32,381 bases of DNA from Chloroflexota bacterium (GCA_016199265.1 JACQGX010000223.1:1-32381), one strand, 5' to 3'; positions 21,391 through 29,925 are shown, numbered from the stretch's first letter. The notes: generated by a model not told the origin, from the letters alone. Program-made: numbers and translations.

Positions 21391-22695
21391 TTACGTCGCG
21401 CGTTTGACGCGATAGCGCATCGCCAACTGCTCGTCCTCTGCCGCCCGCGCCGCTTCCGTCGCCGGATCGCGCTTGAACACCACCTCGCCCGCCACCATCG
21501 TTAACACGCACCGGCGATCGTTTCCGGGTAGCTCGCACAATCCGCCGCCGAGCCGGGTGCCCGGGACCGGACCAAACACAGCCACGTCGGCATCGTAACC
21601 GGGTGCCAGACGGCCCTTGCGCGTCGCCAGCCCGAGCTCGATCGCCGGTACCGTCGCGCCCATCCGCGCGGCGTGCTCCCACGGCACACCGCCATCGGTC
21701 GTCAGCACCGCCACGTCACGGTCGATCGGCGAACCGCTCCCCGCCAGCGTGCCTTTCTCCGTCCAGCAGCCGAGGTCATCGCGGATCTCCAGTTTCCGCT
21801 CGCCGTCGTGATAGACCCCCGGAGGAAACCCGCCGAAGCGCGTGCCGTCGGTCACCAGCGCCACCCCGTCCTGTCCCTTACAGCGGTAAAGCAATTGTTG
21901 AAAGAGCGCGTGGACGTGCGCGCCGTCGGGAATCAGCTCGGCGACGATCCGCGGATCGGTGCACACCACCGCAGCGGCGCCGGGAGCGCGGTGGTGCAGC
22001 GGCTGCATGCCGTTGAACGTGTGCGTCGCGTGCCGGATGCCGGCCGTGATCGCGTCGCGCACCATCTCGGGTGAGGCCGTCGTATGCCCGATCGACGGAA
22101 TGACCCCGGCACGCGAGAGCGTCTCGATGAACGGCAGCGCCTCGGGAAACTCCGGCGCACACGACACCAGCTTGACGTGGCCGCACGCCGCGTCTTGCAC
22201 GCGCAAGAAGTCGTTCGGATCGGGCGGGAACAGCTCGCGCCCGCTACCCCCGCGCGCGCCCCAGCTCACCCACGCGTCCCAGTTCAGCCACGGCCCCTCA
22301 ATGTGAAAGCCAACCGCCCGCGCGCCGGCCGTCGGCTGACCCACGAGGTCCGCCAGCGCCGGCAGCCACCGTACCATCTCCGCCGGAGGCCCACCCACCG
22401 TCATCAGCAGCGCGGTACACCCCGACTCTGCCCGCCGGCGCAGGATCGTGTGCGCCGTCTCCGGCCCGTCGGTGTAGCGCAGCCCCCAGCCGCCGTGCGT
22501 GTGAACGTCGATCAGTCCCGGTGTCAAGATCGCATCGGAGCCCAGGTCATGCACCTCGGCGCCGTCCGGCACCGCCTCCCGATGTGTCAAGAGGCGCTGC
22601 ACGATCCCATCCTCGGCCAGTACCCCCACTACTCCCGGCGCCCGTTCCGGCGTCAACACCGTCCCCGCCAGCAGCGCCACCGGTCGATCAGCCAT
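21391..22695 (-). CDS. nagA: N-acetylglucosamine-6-phosphate deacetylase-like amidohydrolase
   Basis: A 434-aa enzyme expected to deacetylate N-acetylglucosamine-6-phosphate or a close analogue. Motifs follow NagA: LIDVHTHGGWG (H65, H67), GFHIEGPWLN (E133), SIGHTTAS (H204), HTFNGMQPLHHR (H225) and LVTDGTRFGG (D283). The length is slightly above the usual 380-400. There is a tryptophan-rich stretch (NWDAWVSWGARGG) where NagA usually has a GAH-type segment, so the substrate may differ. It is followed after five bases by the ROK kinase, giving a compact deacetylase-kinase operon. The ATG at 22695 has no clear Shine-Dalgarno sequence. A 23-bp hairpin of heptamers lies just upstream and may affect the transcript. 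Confidence 0.85.
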   Translation of the reverse strand: MADRPVALLAGTVLTPERAPGVVGVLAEDGIVQRLLTHREAVPDGAEVHDLGSDAILTPGLIDVHTHGGWGLRYTDGPETAHTILRRRAESGCTALLMTVGGPPAEMVRWLPALADLVGQPTAGARAVGFHIEGPWLNWDAWVSWGARGGSGRELFPPDPNDFLRVQDAACGHVKLVSCAPEFPEALPFIETLSRAGVIPSIGHTTASPEMVRDAITAGIRHATHTFNGMQPLHHRAPGAAAVVCTDPRIVAELIPDGAHVHALFQQLLYRCKGQDGVALVTDGTRFGGFPPGVYHDGERKLEIRDDLGCWTEKGTLAGSGSPIDRDVAVLTTDGGVPWEHAARMGATVPAIELGLATRKGRLAPGYDADVAVFGPVPGTRLGGGLCELPGNDRRCVLTMVAGEVVFKRDPATEAARAAEDEQLAMRYRVKRAT

Positions 22696-22702
22696 CGTTC
22701 TC

Positions 22703-22788
22703 AGTTCCGAGTTCCGAGTTCCGAGTTCCTAGTTGGGAGATGGTTGGGAGCGGTCGATTCCGGGCCTCCCAACTCGGAACTCGGAACT
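22703..22788. repeat. Inverted heptamer arrays (AGTTCCG), 23-bp hairpin
   Basis: Five units (three AGTTCCG, then AGTTCCT and AGTTGGG) run from 22703 to 22737. The inverted set CCCAACT CGGAACT CGGAACT runs from 22768 to 22788. The arms 22717-22739 and 22766-22788 pair over 23 bp with one mismatch and a 26-nt loop. The element fills the gap between the stop of the upstream gene and the nagA start and could end or attenuate the transcript. Confidence 0.85.
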
Positions 22789-22791
22789 CTG

Positions 22792-23163
22792 CTAGAGCCG
22801 TCCCTGCTTGGCCAATTCGTTCTTGACCGCGACCAAATAGTCGCGCACCCGGTGAATCTCCGACCACCAGGTGCCGTCCGACTCGCGGCCGGAAGCCAGC
22901 GCGATGCAGAGCACGTCGCCGCGCTCGTCCCGCCGGCGGAGCTGTACGCGGTCGCCGGCACGGTCGATGACCACCGCGCCGAGGTAGTCTTCGACCTCGG
23001 CCGCGAAGTGCGCCAGCGCTCCCTCGTCTCCGGCCGCCAACTGCTGGCCGAGCGCCTGTTCCACGACGGCGATTTCTCCTTCGACCTCCGCCAACCGCCG
23101 GCGGAGGTCGTCACGCTGCGTGTACAGCGTGCGTAGCTTGAAATTGAAGCGGGACTGTGGCAT
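22792..23163 (-). CDS. Small coiled-coil protein, unknown function
   Basis: About 123 aa from ATG 23163. A longer form from GTG or TTG codons up to 23220 is possible, and no start has a strong Shine-Dalgarno sequence. Residues about 8-50 form a likely coiled coil (LRRRLAEVEGEIAVVEQALGQQL). The second half is a mixed helix/strand segment with VQLRRRDERGDVLCIAL and WWSEIHRVRDYLVAVKNEL. No family is recognised. It has normal codon use for the window and is divergent from rmlD. It precedes nagA on the same strand, but the heptamer hairpin between them may separate transcription. Confidence 0.65.
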   Translation of the reverse strand: MPQSRFNFKLRTLYTQRDDLRRRLAEVEGEIAVVEQALGQQLAAGDEGALAHFAAEVEDYLGAVVIDRAGDRVQLRRRDERGDVLCIALASGRESDGTWWSEIHRVRDYLVAVKNELAKQGRL

Positions 23164-23236
23164 TTCTCGCACGTGCACTGTAGCATACTTCGCCACTGCG
23201 GGACGACGGCGGGGAGGCAACCCGGTGAGCTTTCGC

Positions 23237-23242
23237 TATAGT
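23237..23242 (+). promoter_or_regulatory. Candidate -10 box, possible leaderless rmlD mRNA
   Basis: TATAGT ends 8 bp before the GTG at 23251. A transcript starting about 7 nt after it would begin at or next to the start codon. No Shine-Dalgarno sequence is present and no good -35 is visible. Confidence 0.35.
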
Positions 23243-23250
23243 TGCCTCTC

Positions 23251-24159
23251 GTGCGTATCCTCATCACCGGTGCCGGCGGGCAGCTCGCCTACGACCTCCA
23301 ACGGGTGCTCGAAGGTCACGGCGGGCATAGCGGTCGCGACGATTCTGGCGGCAGCCACGAGACTATTCCGCTCGTGCGCGCCGACCTCGACGTCTGCGAT
23401 AGCGCGGCCGTGTGGCGGGCGCTCGAAACGCACCGGCCGGACGTCGTGATCAACACCGCCGCCTTTCTGCGCGTCGACGACTGCGAATGCCAGCCCGAAG
23501 CCGCGTTCCGCGTCAACGCGCTCGCGGTGCGCGCTCTCGCCGCAGCGTGCCGTCACGTCGACGCCGCGCTCGTCCACGTAAGCACCGATTACGTCTTCGG
23601 CGGTCAGCCCGAGCGTGAGCCGCTGGGCGAATCGGCCACGCCGGCGCCGACGTGCGTCTACGGCGTCTCCAAGCTCGCCGGCGAGCACCTCATCCGCTGC
23701 ACCTGGTCGAAACACTATATCGTCCGCCCATGTGGCCTGTACGGCATCGCTGGCTCGAGCGGCAAAGGCGGCAATTTCGTCCAAACGATGGTGCGCAAGG
23801 CCCGCGCCGGCGAGCCCATCGCCGTCGTCGACGACCAGACCTGCACGCCGACGTATACGCTCGACCTCGCGCAGAAAATCGCCTGGCTGATCACCACCGG
23901 CGCCTGTTATGGCCTCTACCACATCACCAACGCCGGTTGGTGCACGTGGTACGAATTCGCCCGTACCATCTTCGCCCTCGCCGGCATACGCGCCCGGCTC
24001 ACCCCCACCACGTCGACGGCGTTCAATGCGCCGGCCAGGCGTCCGGCATATTCAGTGCTCCGCCCCGATGCGCTGCGCGCCCTCGGCGCCGACGATCTCC
24101 GCCCCTGGCCGGACGCACTGCGCGCGTACCTGGTCGAGACGGCAGTGATCCCCGAGTGA
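23251..24159 (+). CDS. rfbD: dTDP-4-dehydrorhamnose reductase (RmlD)
   Basis: About 302 aa. It is expected to reduce dTDP-4-dehydrorhamnose to dTDP-L-rhamnose with NAD(P)H. The Rossmann start is ILITGAGGQLAYDL, and the catalytic Tyr-x-x-x-Lys is in CVYGVSKLAGEHL. VHVSTDYVFGG, RPCGLYG, and DDQTCTPTYTLDLA are all typical of RmlD. The strand-helix loop after residue 22 has a short Gly/Ser/His-rich insert. GTG 23251 fits VRILITGAGG best; the TTG at 23242 overlaps the -10 box. The other rhamnose genes (rmlABC) are not beside it, although an RmlA-like nucleotidyltransferase lies at 14151. The gene is followed by an 11-bp repeat cluster. Confidence 0.88.
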   Translation: MRILITGAGGQLAYDLQRVLEGHGGHSGRDDSGGSHETIPLVRADLDVCDSAAVWRALETHRPDVVINTAAFLRVDDCECQPEAAFRVNALAVRALAAACRHVDAALVHVSTDYVFGGQPEREPLGESATPAPTCVYGVSKLAGEHLIRCTWSKHYIVRPCGLYGIAGSSGKGGNFVQTMVRKARAGEPIAVVDDQTCTPTYTLDLAQKIAWLITTGACYGLYHITNAGWCTWYEFARTIFALAGIRARLTPTTSTAFNAPARRPAYSVLRPDALRALGADDLRPWPDALRAYLVETAVIPE

Positions 24160-24170
24160 CCGGCATAATC

Positions 24171-24203
24171 GTGATCGGGTGGTGATCAAGTCGTGATTCG
24201 TGC
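24171..24203 (+). repeat. Three units of the 11-bp word
   Basis: GTGATCGGGTG, GTGATCAAGTC and GTGATTCGTGC in 11-bp phase; the middle unit is identical to the topoisomerase array word. The array starts 11 bp after the rmlD stop and runs into the broken end of an oxidoreductase fragment. Confidence 0.8.
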
Positions 24204-24615
24204 GCACGAGATGATCGTCGGCGGCGAGCTGGGCAAGCTCTATCGCGTGAACTTCATCGCCAGCGCCTGGTACCGGACGCAGTCGTACTACGACAGCGGT
24301 GGCTGGCGCGGCACCTGGGCGGGCGAGGGCGGCGGGGTGATCATGAACCAGGCGCCGCACCACCTCGACCTCTACTGCTGGCTTGGCGGCCTGCCCAACC
24401 GCGTCAAGTCGACCGCGCTCACACGCATCCACGAGATCGAGGTCGAGAACACCGTCGCCGCGCTGCTCGAGCACGGCAACGAGCACCTCGCCTGTCTGCA
24501 TTTCCGGATTTCCGAGTCCTCCGGGTCCTTTGAGGAAGCCCTTCTTGCACCAGGTGAATCCCCGATCTCCGGCCCCCGGCTCCCGGCTCCCGGTCCCTAC
24601 CGCGATGTGGGATGA
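24193..24615 (+). pseudogene. Internal fragment of a Gfo/Idh/MocA oxidoreductase
   Basis: The 140-aa frame begins with RAHEMIVGGELGKLYRVNF and continues through YYDSGGWRGTWAGEGGG, NQAPHHLDLYCWLGG and EIEVENTVAALLEHGN. This is the start of the C-terminal domain of a Gfo/Idh/MocA enzyme, normally found about 120-130 residues into the protein. The Rossmann domain and EKP motif are missing. After about base 24490 the frame no longer looks like the family. The left break coincides with the 11-bp repeat units, and heptamers (CCGGCTC) lie after the right break. It is a relic and not a copy of either intact family member in the window. Confidence 0.8.
24569..24596 (+). repeat. Four heptamers (CCGGCTC type)
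   Basis: CCGGCCC, CCGGCTC, CCGGCTC, CCGGTCC in 7-bp phase, 28 bp before the ftsH start. They lie within the tail of the oxidoreductase fragment's frame. Confidence 0.8.
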
Positions 24616-24624
24616 TTAGAGGGC

Positions 24625-27033
24625 ATGAATATCCCGCCGTGGTTCGGCAAGCCCAAAGACGATAAGAAGAACGATACGCGGGCACCGCGTGACGCCCGCA
24701 ACGGCGGCCCGGCGCCGCGTCCGGCGCCACCGGCGGGACGCGACGAAGCCATTCGTCCGCGCCCGCCGGGCCCCGAAGCGCCCCGCTATCGCGGCGCCGT
24801 CCCGCCCGGCCGGCGCCCCCCCGGTGGTGACGACGGTGAGCCCCGCCGAATGTGGCCACTCAGGGATCGCCGTTGGGTCTGGCTGCTCGTGATCCTGTTG
24901 GTATTGAACTGGTTCGTCGTGCCGCTGCTCCTGCCTGAAGGCGGCACCGACCGGGTCACCGTCCCGTACACCACGTTCAAGGAACAGGTGCAGAATGGCA
25001 ACGTCTCCGAGATCACCGTGCGCGGCGATCTCGTGCAAGGCACCTTCCGGCGGCCGGTGCCGCTGCCGCCGGCCGCCGGCCGGGAACGGAAGCCGGCCGA
25101 GCATTTTGAGACGCGGCTGCCGCCGTTCACCGACGAAAACCTCGAGCGGCTCCTCGATCAGCACGGCGTCGTCATCTCGGCCAAGCCGCCGCAGTCCGCG
25201 CGCGCCTGGTGGCTCTCCATCTTGCTGAGCTTTGGCCCCGCACTGCTGTTCTTCGCCATGTTTATGTGGCTGAGTACGCGCGCCCAGCAGGCGCAACGCG
25301 GCATCTTCGGGATCGGCCGCAGCCGCGCCCGGCGCTACGACGAGACCGCCAGCAACCAGGCACGCATCACCTTTGCCGACGTCGCCGGCATTGACGAAGC
25401 CAAGAGCGAGCTGGAAGAGATTGTCGACTTCCTCAAGCGCCCAGAAAAGTACCAGCGCCTCGGCGGCAGCATCCCCAAGGGCGTGCTGCTGGTCGGGTCG
25501 CCCGGAACGGGCAAGACGCTGCTCGCCAAGGCGGTGGCCGGGGAGGCCGGCGTGCCGTTCTTCTCGCTCTCCGGCTCCGAGTTCGTCGAGATGATTGTCG
25601 GCGTCGGCGCCGCCCGCGTGCGCGACCTCTTCGCCAACGCCAAGCGCGAAGCGCCCGCCATCATCTTCATCGACGAGCTCGACGCCATCGGCCGCCGGCG
25701 CGGTGGCATCGGCTTTGGTGGCGCCAACCAGGAGCAGGAGCAGACGCTCAACCAGATCCTGACCGAGATGGACGGCTTCGACGCCCGCCAGGCGGTGATC
25801 GTGCTCGCGGCGACCAACCGGCCCGACGTGCTCGACCCCGCGCTGCTGCGGCCCGGCCGCTTCGACCGGCGGGTGGTCGTCCAGCGGCCCGACCGCGTCG
25901 GCCGCGAGGCGATCCTGCGCGTCCACACCCGCGGCGTGCCGCTCGCGCCCGACGTCGATCTCGCCGACCTCGGCGCCGCCACACCGGGGCTGGTCGGCGC
26001 CGAGCTGCGCAACTTGGTCAACGAGGCCGCGCTGCTCGCGGCGCGCAAGGATCGCGACGCGGTGACCAAAGATGACTTCTACAACGCGATGGAGAAGATC
26101 ATCCTCGGCACCGAGCGCAAGCTGGTGATGACCCCAGAGGATCGCAAGCGCGTCGCGTATCACGAATCCGGGCACGCGCTGCTGGGCCTGCTGCTGCCCG
26201 AAGCCGATCCGGTCCACAAGGTCACCATCGTGCCGCGCGGCCAGGCGCTGGGCGCGACGTACCAGCTCCCGGTGGACGACCGCCACAACTACGGCGAGCG
26301 CTACCTGCGCGGGCGGATCACCGGCGCGCTGGGCGGCCGGGCAGCCGAGGAGCTGATTTTCGACGCCGTCTCGACCGGCGCCGAAAACGACCTGCGCCAG
26401 GCAACGCAGGTGGCGCGCCAGATGGTCACCCGCTGGGGCATGAGCGACAAGGTCGGCCTGATCTACATCGCGCGCGGCGGCGACGATTTCCTGGGCGGCG
26501 AAGGATTCATGCCCGAGATGGGCCGCGAGACCAGCGAAGAGCTCGCCTCGCTCGTCGACGAGGAGACGCGGCGCATCATCGACGAGTGCTACGTTACCGC
26601 GCGCGCCACGCTCCAACGCGAGCATCACCGGCTCGTCGCCTTGGCCGAGGCACTGCTCAAGCGCGAATCGCTCGACGAGGGCCAAATCCTCAAGGTCACC
26701 GGCCTGGCCAAGCACCCCGTGCTGCTCACACCGGCCGAGCCGCTCGCGCAGACGCCGGCAGTCCCCCAGCCAGCCGAGGCCGCCCAAGCGGCGGAGAGGC
26801 GCGACGGGCACGAGGAGCACGACGAGGGGCAAGAGGGGCGTCAGAGGCGCGATCGTGCCGGCGGCACGGTCCGGCCGGCCGCGCTCACCGAGGCCGACCG
26901 GCGCGAAGCCGACCGGCGCGAAGTGGGGCCGGTACCGTATAATCCATCCTATAGATCGTCAGAAAACCTTCTGGAAAACTCAGCCGTCTCCACTCCTGGT
27001 GGAAGGGGCGCTGGATTCCAGAACATTATCTGA
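24625..27033 (+). CDS. ftsH: ATP-dependent zinc metalloprotease FtsH
   Basis: An 802-aa membrane protease that unfolds and degrades membrane and soluble proteins. A Pro/Arg/Gly-rich cytoplasmic N-terminus of about 80 residues precedes membrane segments at about 84-104 and 195-217, which flank the small extracytoplasmic domain. The AAA domain has Walker A GSPGTGKT (291-298), Walker B IIFIDELD (346-353), and the second region [20 protein letters not shown]. The zinc site is HESGH (513-517), with the third ligand in STGAENDL. Usual length is 610-650; both ends are extended here. The last ~110 residues are a Glu/Arg/Ala-rich tail (two EADRRE repeats), ending in a less biased stretch ([14 protein letters not shown]...) that may be read-through of former spacer. 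The start has GAGGG close to the ATG. Confidence 0.95.
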   Translation: MNIPPWFGKPKDDKKNDTRAPRDARNGGPAPRPAPPAGRDEAIRPRPPGPEAPRYRGAVPPGRRPPGGDDGEPRRMWPLRDRRWVWLLVILLVLNWFVVPLLLPEGGTDRVTVPYTTFKEQVQNGNVSEITVRGDLVQGTFRRPVPLPPAAGRERKPAEHFETRLPPFTDENLERLLDQHGVVISAKPPQSARAWWLSILLSFGPALLFFAMFMWLSTRAQQAQRGIFGIGRSRARRYDETASNQARITFADVAGIDEAKSELEEIVDFLKRPEKYQRLGGSIPKGVLLVGSPGTGKTLLAKAVAGEAGVPFFSLSGSEFVEMIVGVGAARVRDLFANAKREAPAIIFIDELDAIGRRRGGIGFGGANQEQEQTLNQILTEMDGFDARQAVIVLAATNRPDVLDPALLRPGRFDRRVVVQRPDRVGREAILRVHTRGVPLAPDVDLADLGAATPGLVGAELRNLVNEAALLAARKDRDAVTKDDFYNAMEKIILGTERKLVMTPEDRKRVAYHESGHALLGLLLPEADPVHKVTIVPRGQALGATYQLPVDDRHNYGERYLRGRITGALGGRAAEELIFDAVSTGAENDLRQATQVARQMVTRWGMSDKVGLIYIARGGDDFLGGEGFMPEMGRETSEELASLVDEETRRIIDECYVTARATLQREHHRLVALAEALLKRESLDEGQILKVTGLAKHPVLLTPAEPLAQTPAVPQPAEAAQAAERRDGHEEHDEGQEGRQRRDRAGGTVRPAALTEADRREADRREVGPVPYNPSYRSSENLLENSAVSTPGGRGAGFQNII

Positions 27034-27042
27034 CTGTCTATA

Positions 27043-27327
27043 GCCGCCGGCGGCTGGCCGCCGAGTCGCGTCTCGGTGATCAACTCGCCGGAGTGGCAAC
27101 GCCCGGGCGAACCGCCGGCGCACAAGCGCCCCACGGTTGATGGCGCCAAGCTGCTGGTGCCGAATGCCAAGCTCGTCAACTGGAGCGACTTCAACGCCGC
27201 CATCCAGGACGAGGTGTCCTATCTCTGGCGCGGCCAGCGCCGGGGCCAGGAAGTCGCCACGCGTATCCGGCAGCGTACCGACCCTATCCTGGCCGAGCAC
27301 CAGCGCCTATTTAAGGAAGGGAAGTAA
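27043..27327 (+). pseudogene. C-terminal remnant of an ABC solute-binding protein
   Basis: The frame reads INSPEWQRPGEPPAHKRP, VPNAKLVNWSDFNAAIQDEV and WRGQRRGQEVATRIRQRTDPILAEH. This is the usual C-terminal end of family-1 sugar-binding lipoproteins, where the last helices (WNE/WRG...EVATRI) close the second lobe. Only about 90 residues remain of the usual 420-480, and no signal peptide is present. In-frame stops cut it off upstream at 27031. It differs from the intact binding protein at 29944-31338 in its C-terminal sequence, so it is a relic of another transporter that probably stood before the glycosidase-like gene. Confidence 0.75.
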
Positions 27328-27346
27328 CACCCGTGGAAGCTGTTCG

Positions 27347-28897
27347 ATGTATCGTGCCATGACGTCAATTGCCGGCGCGCCGGTCCGGTCCACAGGCAAC
27401 GCCACCGCGGGGGCAGCCGGGACGGCCGTCAACGGCACGCGCCTGCTGCTGGACCGCCGGCTAATCGAGTGCACCGAGGGCGTCCGGTTGACCATCGCGC
27501 AGGGAAGACAGCATCCGGCCAACCCACTGACCATCGACGGCGAGCGCGTCTGGACGCGGGGCAACCTGCACTTTATTTGCAACTACCACTCCGACGACGG
27601 GACGTATTGGGGCTGGTACTGCCAGCGAGTGGTGGACGGCATCGCTGGCAGCCTGGACGACTGGTACGCGCACCTCGTTCCGGTGCGGTCGGAAGACGGA
27701 CTGCGCTGGCGCAGCGCCAGCGAGCCGGTGTTTCCTGGCAAGGAGCGGACCATCCTCTTCGATCCAGGCGAGGCCGATCCGGGCCGGCGGTTCAAGTCGG
27801 TGTACCAACGCCTGCTGCAGCGGGACGCGCAAGGCAACCTGGTCACGGTCCAGCGGGCCGAGATGCGGCGGCGGGAGGCGGCCGGCGAGCGCGGCACGCG
27901 CCAGATGGTCAGCTCCTGGTCGGCGGACGGTCACACGTGGGCGGAGCCAAACGTCGTCGTCACCAGCACCGAGCATCCAGACCACCGCTGGTGGCGCGTG
28001 GGCGATCCTGGCTGGGACGGCAGCGACAGTTTCCCCAGCCTGATCTGGTGTCCCGAGCGGCAGGTGTACGTCGCCCTCTTCCGCACCAACATCTACAATG
28101 GCCTGGGCCAGCGCCGCGAGCGCGGCGTCGGTAGGTCGGAGAGCGCCGACTTCGGGCACTGGAGCCCGCCCGAGCTGGCGCTGCACGCGAACGTGCCACG
28201 CCACACCGCACTAGGCTACCCAACCCACGACTTCTACCAACTCCAAGTCTGGCGCTGCGCTGGCGTGTACCTGGGCGTGCTGTCCGTCTTCTACTGGGGC
28301 GAGGATCGCAACCACCTGGAGCTGGCCTGGAGTCCAGACACCGTCAGCTGGGAGCGCGTCTGCGCGGGCACCGACCTGGTGCCCCACGGGAAGCTGGGCG
28401 AATATGATGGCGGCTGCCGCTACGCGGCGATGCGGCCCATTGCGGTGGGCGACGCGGTGCGCCTCTACTACGGCGGCTCCACCGGCCGCCACAACGCCGA
28501 CCGCGTGGGCGAATCGGCGGCCTGCCTGGCGCTCTTCAAGCGGGACCGCTTCGCGGGCTACACCGCGGCCACTGCCGGCGGAGGCGTCATCCTGACCCGG
28601 CCGTTCGCACTCGCCGCTGCCCAACTGACTCTGAACGTCGACGCGGCCGGCGGCGACGTGCGCGCGGAGCTGTGCGACCTAGAAGGCATGCCGCTACCCG
28701 GCTTTGGACGCGCCGAGGCCGTTCCCATTGCCGCCGATGCGCTAGACGCCGCCCTGGCGTGGCGCGGCGGCGAGTCTGCAGGCACCGACGACGCCTATGA
28801 CCTGGCTCGGCTGAATGGCCAGCAGGTGCGGCTGCGGCTGTACCTTAGGCGCGCTACGGTGTACGCTCTGCACTTGGGACCGGAATCCAGCGAGTAA
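27347..28897 (+). CDS. Beta-propeller glycoside hydrolase-like protein (GH32/43/68-type fold)
   Basis: A 516-aa protein. It has repeated strand motifs of a five-bladed propeller: GNLHFICNYHSDDGTYWGWYCQRVVDG, SEDGLRWRSASEPVF, SWSADGHTWAEPNVVV, DSFPSLIWCPERQVYVALFRT and ESADFGHWSPPELAL. The last ~110 residues form a beta-sandwich-like domain (ILTRPFALAAAQLTLNVDAAGG...YLRRATVYALHLG). This layout is like GH32/GH43 families, but I cannot name a family or catalytic acid with certainty. No signal peptide is seen. ATG 27347 with GGAAG upstream is chosen; a second ATG follows at 27359. It lies 11 bp before an alpha/beta hydrolase, so the two form an operon, probably for breakdown of an esterified or otherwise decorated sugar. 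Confidence 0.7.
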   Translation: MYRAMTSIAGAPVRSTGNATAGAAGTAVNGTRLLLDRRLIECTEGVRLTIAQGRQHPANPLTIDGERVWTRGNLHFICNYHSDDGTYWGWYCQRVVDGIAGSLDDWYAHLVPVRSEDGLRWRSASEPVFPGKERTILFDPGEADPGRRFKSVYQRLLQRDAQGNLVTVQRAEMRRREAAGERGTRQMVSSWSADGHTWAEPNVVVTSTEHPDHRWWRVGDPGWDGSDSFPSLIWCPERQVYVALFRTNIYNGLGQRRERGVGRSESADFGHWSPPELALHANVPRHTALGYPTHDFYQLQVWRCAGVYLGVLSVFYWGEDRNHLELAWSPDTVSWERVCAGTDLVPHGKLGEYDGGCRYAAMRPIAVGDAVRLYYGGSTGRHNADRVGESAACLALFKRDRFAGYTAATAGGGVILTRPFALAAAQLTLNVDAAGGDVRAELCDLEGMPLPGFGRAEAVPIAADALDAALAWRGGESAGTDDAYDLARLNGQQVRLRLYLRRATVYALHLGPESSE

Positions 28898-28908
28898 GCC
28901 ATAACACG

Positions 28909-29925
28909 ATGTCACCATCAGCCTTAGCCGTCGCCGTCGATCTGGACGCGCTGTTGGCGCCCGCCACACGGGAGGAGATCGCCGCCGTCTGGGATGCCTT
29001 CCCCAAGGAGTTCCGCGCCGACCGCTTCCAACTCCTGGGACCGCCAATCGTCCGTCACGGCGTCGCCGCGCAGTGGCTGGAATACTACAGTGAGGGGCTG
29101 AAGGTCTATGGCCAGCTCTACCGGCCGGCTGACCTCAGCCGCGGCCCCTTTCCGTTGCTGCTGCACAACCACGGCGCCGTGAAGGGGATCGGACCTATCA
29201 GCGTGCACCAGGAGGACGCGGTGCTTCCGGCGCCGCCGGATAGCTGGGCGATGGCAGGGCTGGGGTACGTCGTGCTCGTCTCGGGCTATCGCGGCGAACG
29301 CACGCCACTCGGCTTCTCCGATGGCGAAATCGAGCTGGCCAAGGGCGAAGTAAACGACGTGCTCAACCTGCTCGAATGCGGCAAGACCCTGCCCTACGTC
29401 GACTCCTCCCGCATCGGGATGTGGGGCGGTTCGCACGGCGGCTGGATCACCGCCCTGGCCGCCCAGCGCTTGGCCGACCTGCGCGGTGGCGTCTGCCGCG
29501 GCACGCCGGCCGAGCTCTGTTTTCGCGGCCAGGGGCCCCGCGGCACGATGCGCGCGTGGGTCGAATGCCTGGTCGCCGGTCGCCCGATCGAGCCAGAGCC
29601 CCATCCCGGCCCGGAGACGGTGCTGCGGCGCATCTTCCGCCCGCTGCTGGAAGGCCGTATCAGCGTCGCGCAGGCGCGGCACGAGATGATCGCCCGCACG
29701 CCGAGCCTCTTCGCCGAACACACCAACTGCCCGCTCTCGCTGGCGGTGGGCACCGAGGACGACCTCTACGAGCACACGCTGCTGTTCGACGCCGCGCTGG
29801 CCCGCGCCGGCAAGGAGCACGAGTTCCGCGTTTTCCCCGGCGAGGGTCACGGCCTCTCCTCGCTCGCCGGCCGTCAGGCGTTCGGCGACCTGGTGGTGGA
29901 CTTCCTCGCCCGCCGCCTGCGGTAG
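28909..29925 (+). CDS. Alpha/beta hydrolase, acetyl-esterase/peptidase-like
   Basis: A 338-aa serine hydrolase. The nucleophile is S175 in MWGGSHGGW, the acid is D284 or D285 in VGTEDDLYEH, and the histidine is H314 in FPGEGHGL. An oxyanion region is visible in LLLHNHGAVKG. This order and spacing resemble dienelactone-hydrolase/prolyl-oligopeptidase-type enzymes and acetyl-xylan-type esterases. There is no signal peptide, so it is probably cytoplasmic. Its start lies 11 bp after the glycosidase-like gene stop, so it is likely the second gene of that operon and could remove acyl groups from the same substrate. It is convergent to the solute-binding gene with 18 bp between the stops. Confidence 0.85.
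   Translation: MSPSALAVAVDLDALLAPATREEIAAVWDAFPKEFRADRFQLLGPPIVRHGVAAQWLEYYSEGLKVYGQLYRPADLSRGPFPLLLHNHGAVKGIGPISVHQEDAVLPAPPDSWAMAGLGYVVLVSGYRGERTPLGFSDGEIELAKGEVNDVLNLLECGKTLPYVDSSRIGMWGGSHGGWITALAAQRLADLRGGVCRGTPAELCFRGQGPRGTMRAWVECLVAGRPIEPEPHPGPETVLRRIFRPLLEGRISVAQARHEMIARTPSLFAEHTNCPLSLAVGTEDDLYEHTLLFDAALARAGKEHEFRVFPGEGHGLSSLAGRQAFGDLVVDFLARRLR

Noticed and set aside
1952-24203. CRISPR array interpretation of the 7- and 11-bp repeats
   Set aside because: Units are far too short, have no unique spacers and no cas genes are nearby.
24616-26832. 738-aa minus-strand ORF opposite ftsH
   Set aside because: Shadow of ftsH; composition and lack of motifs argue against a gene.
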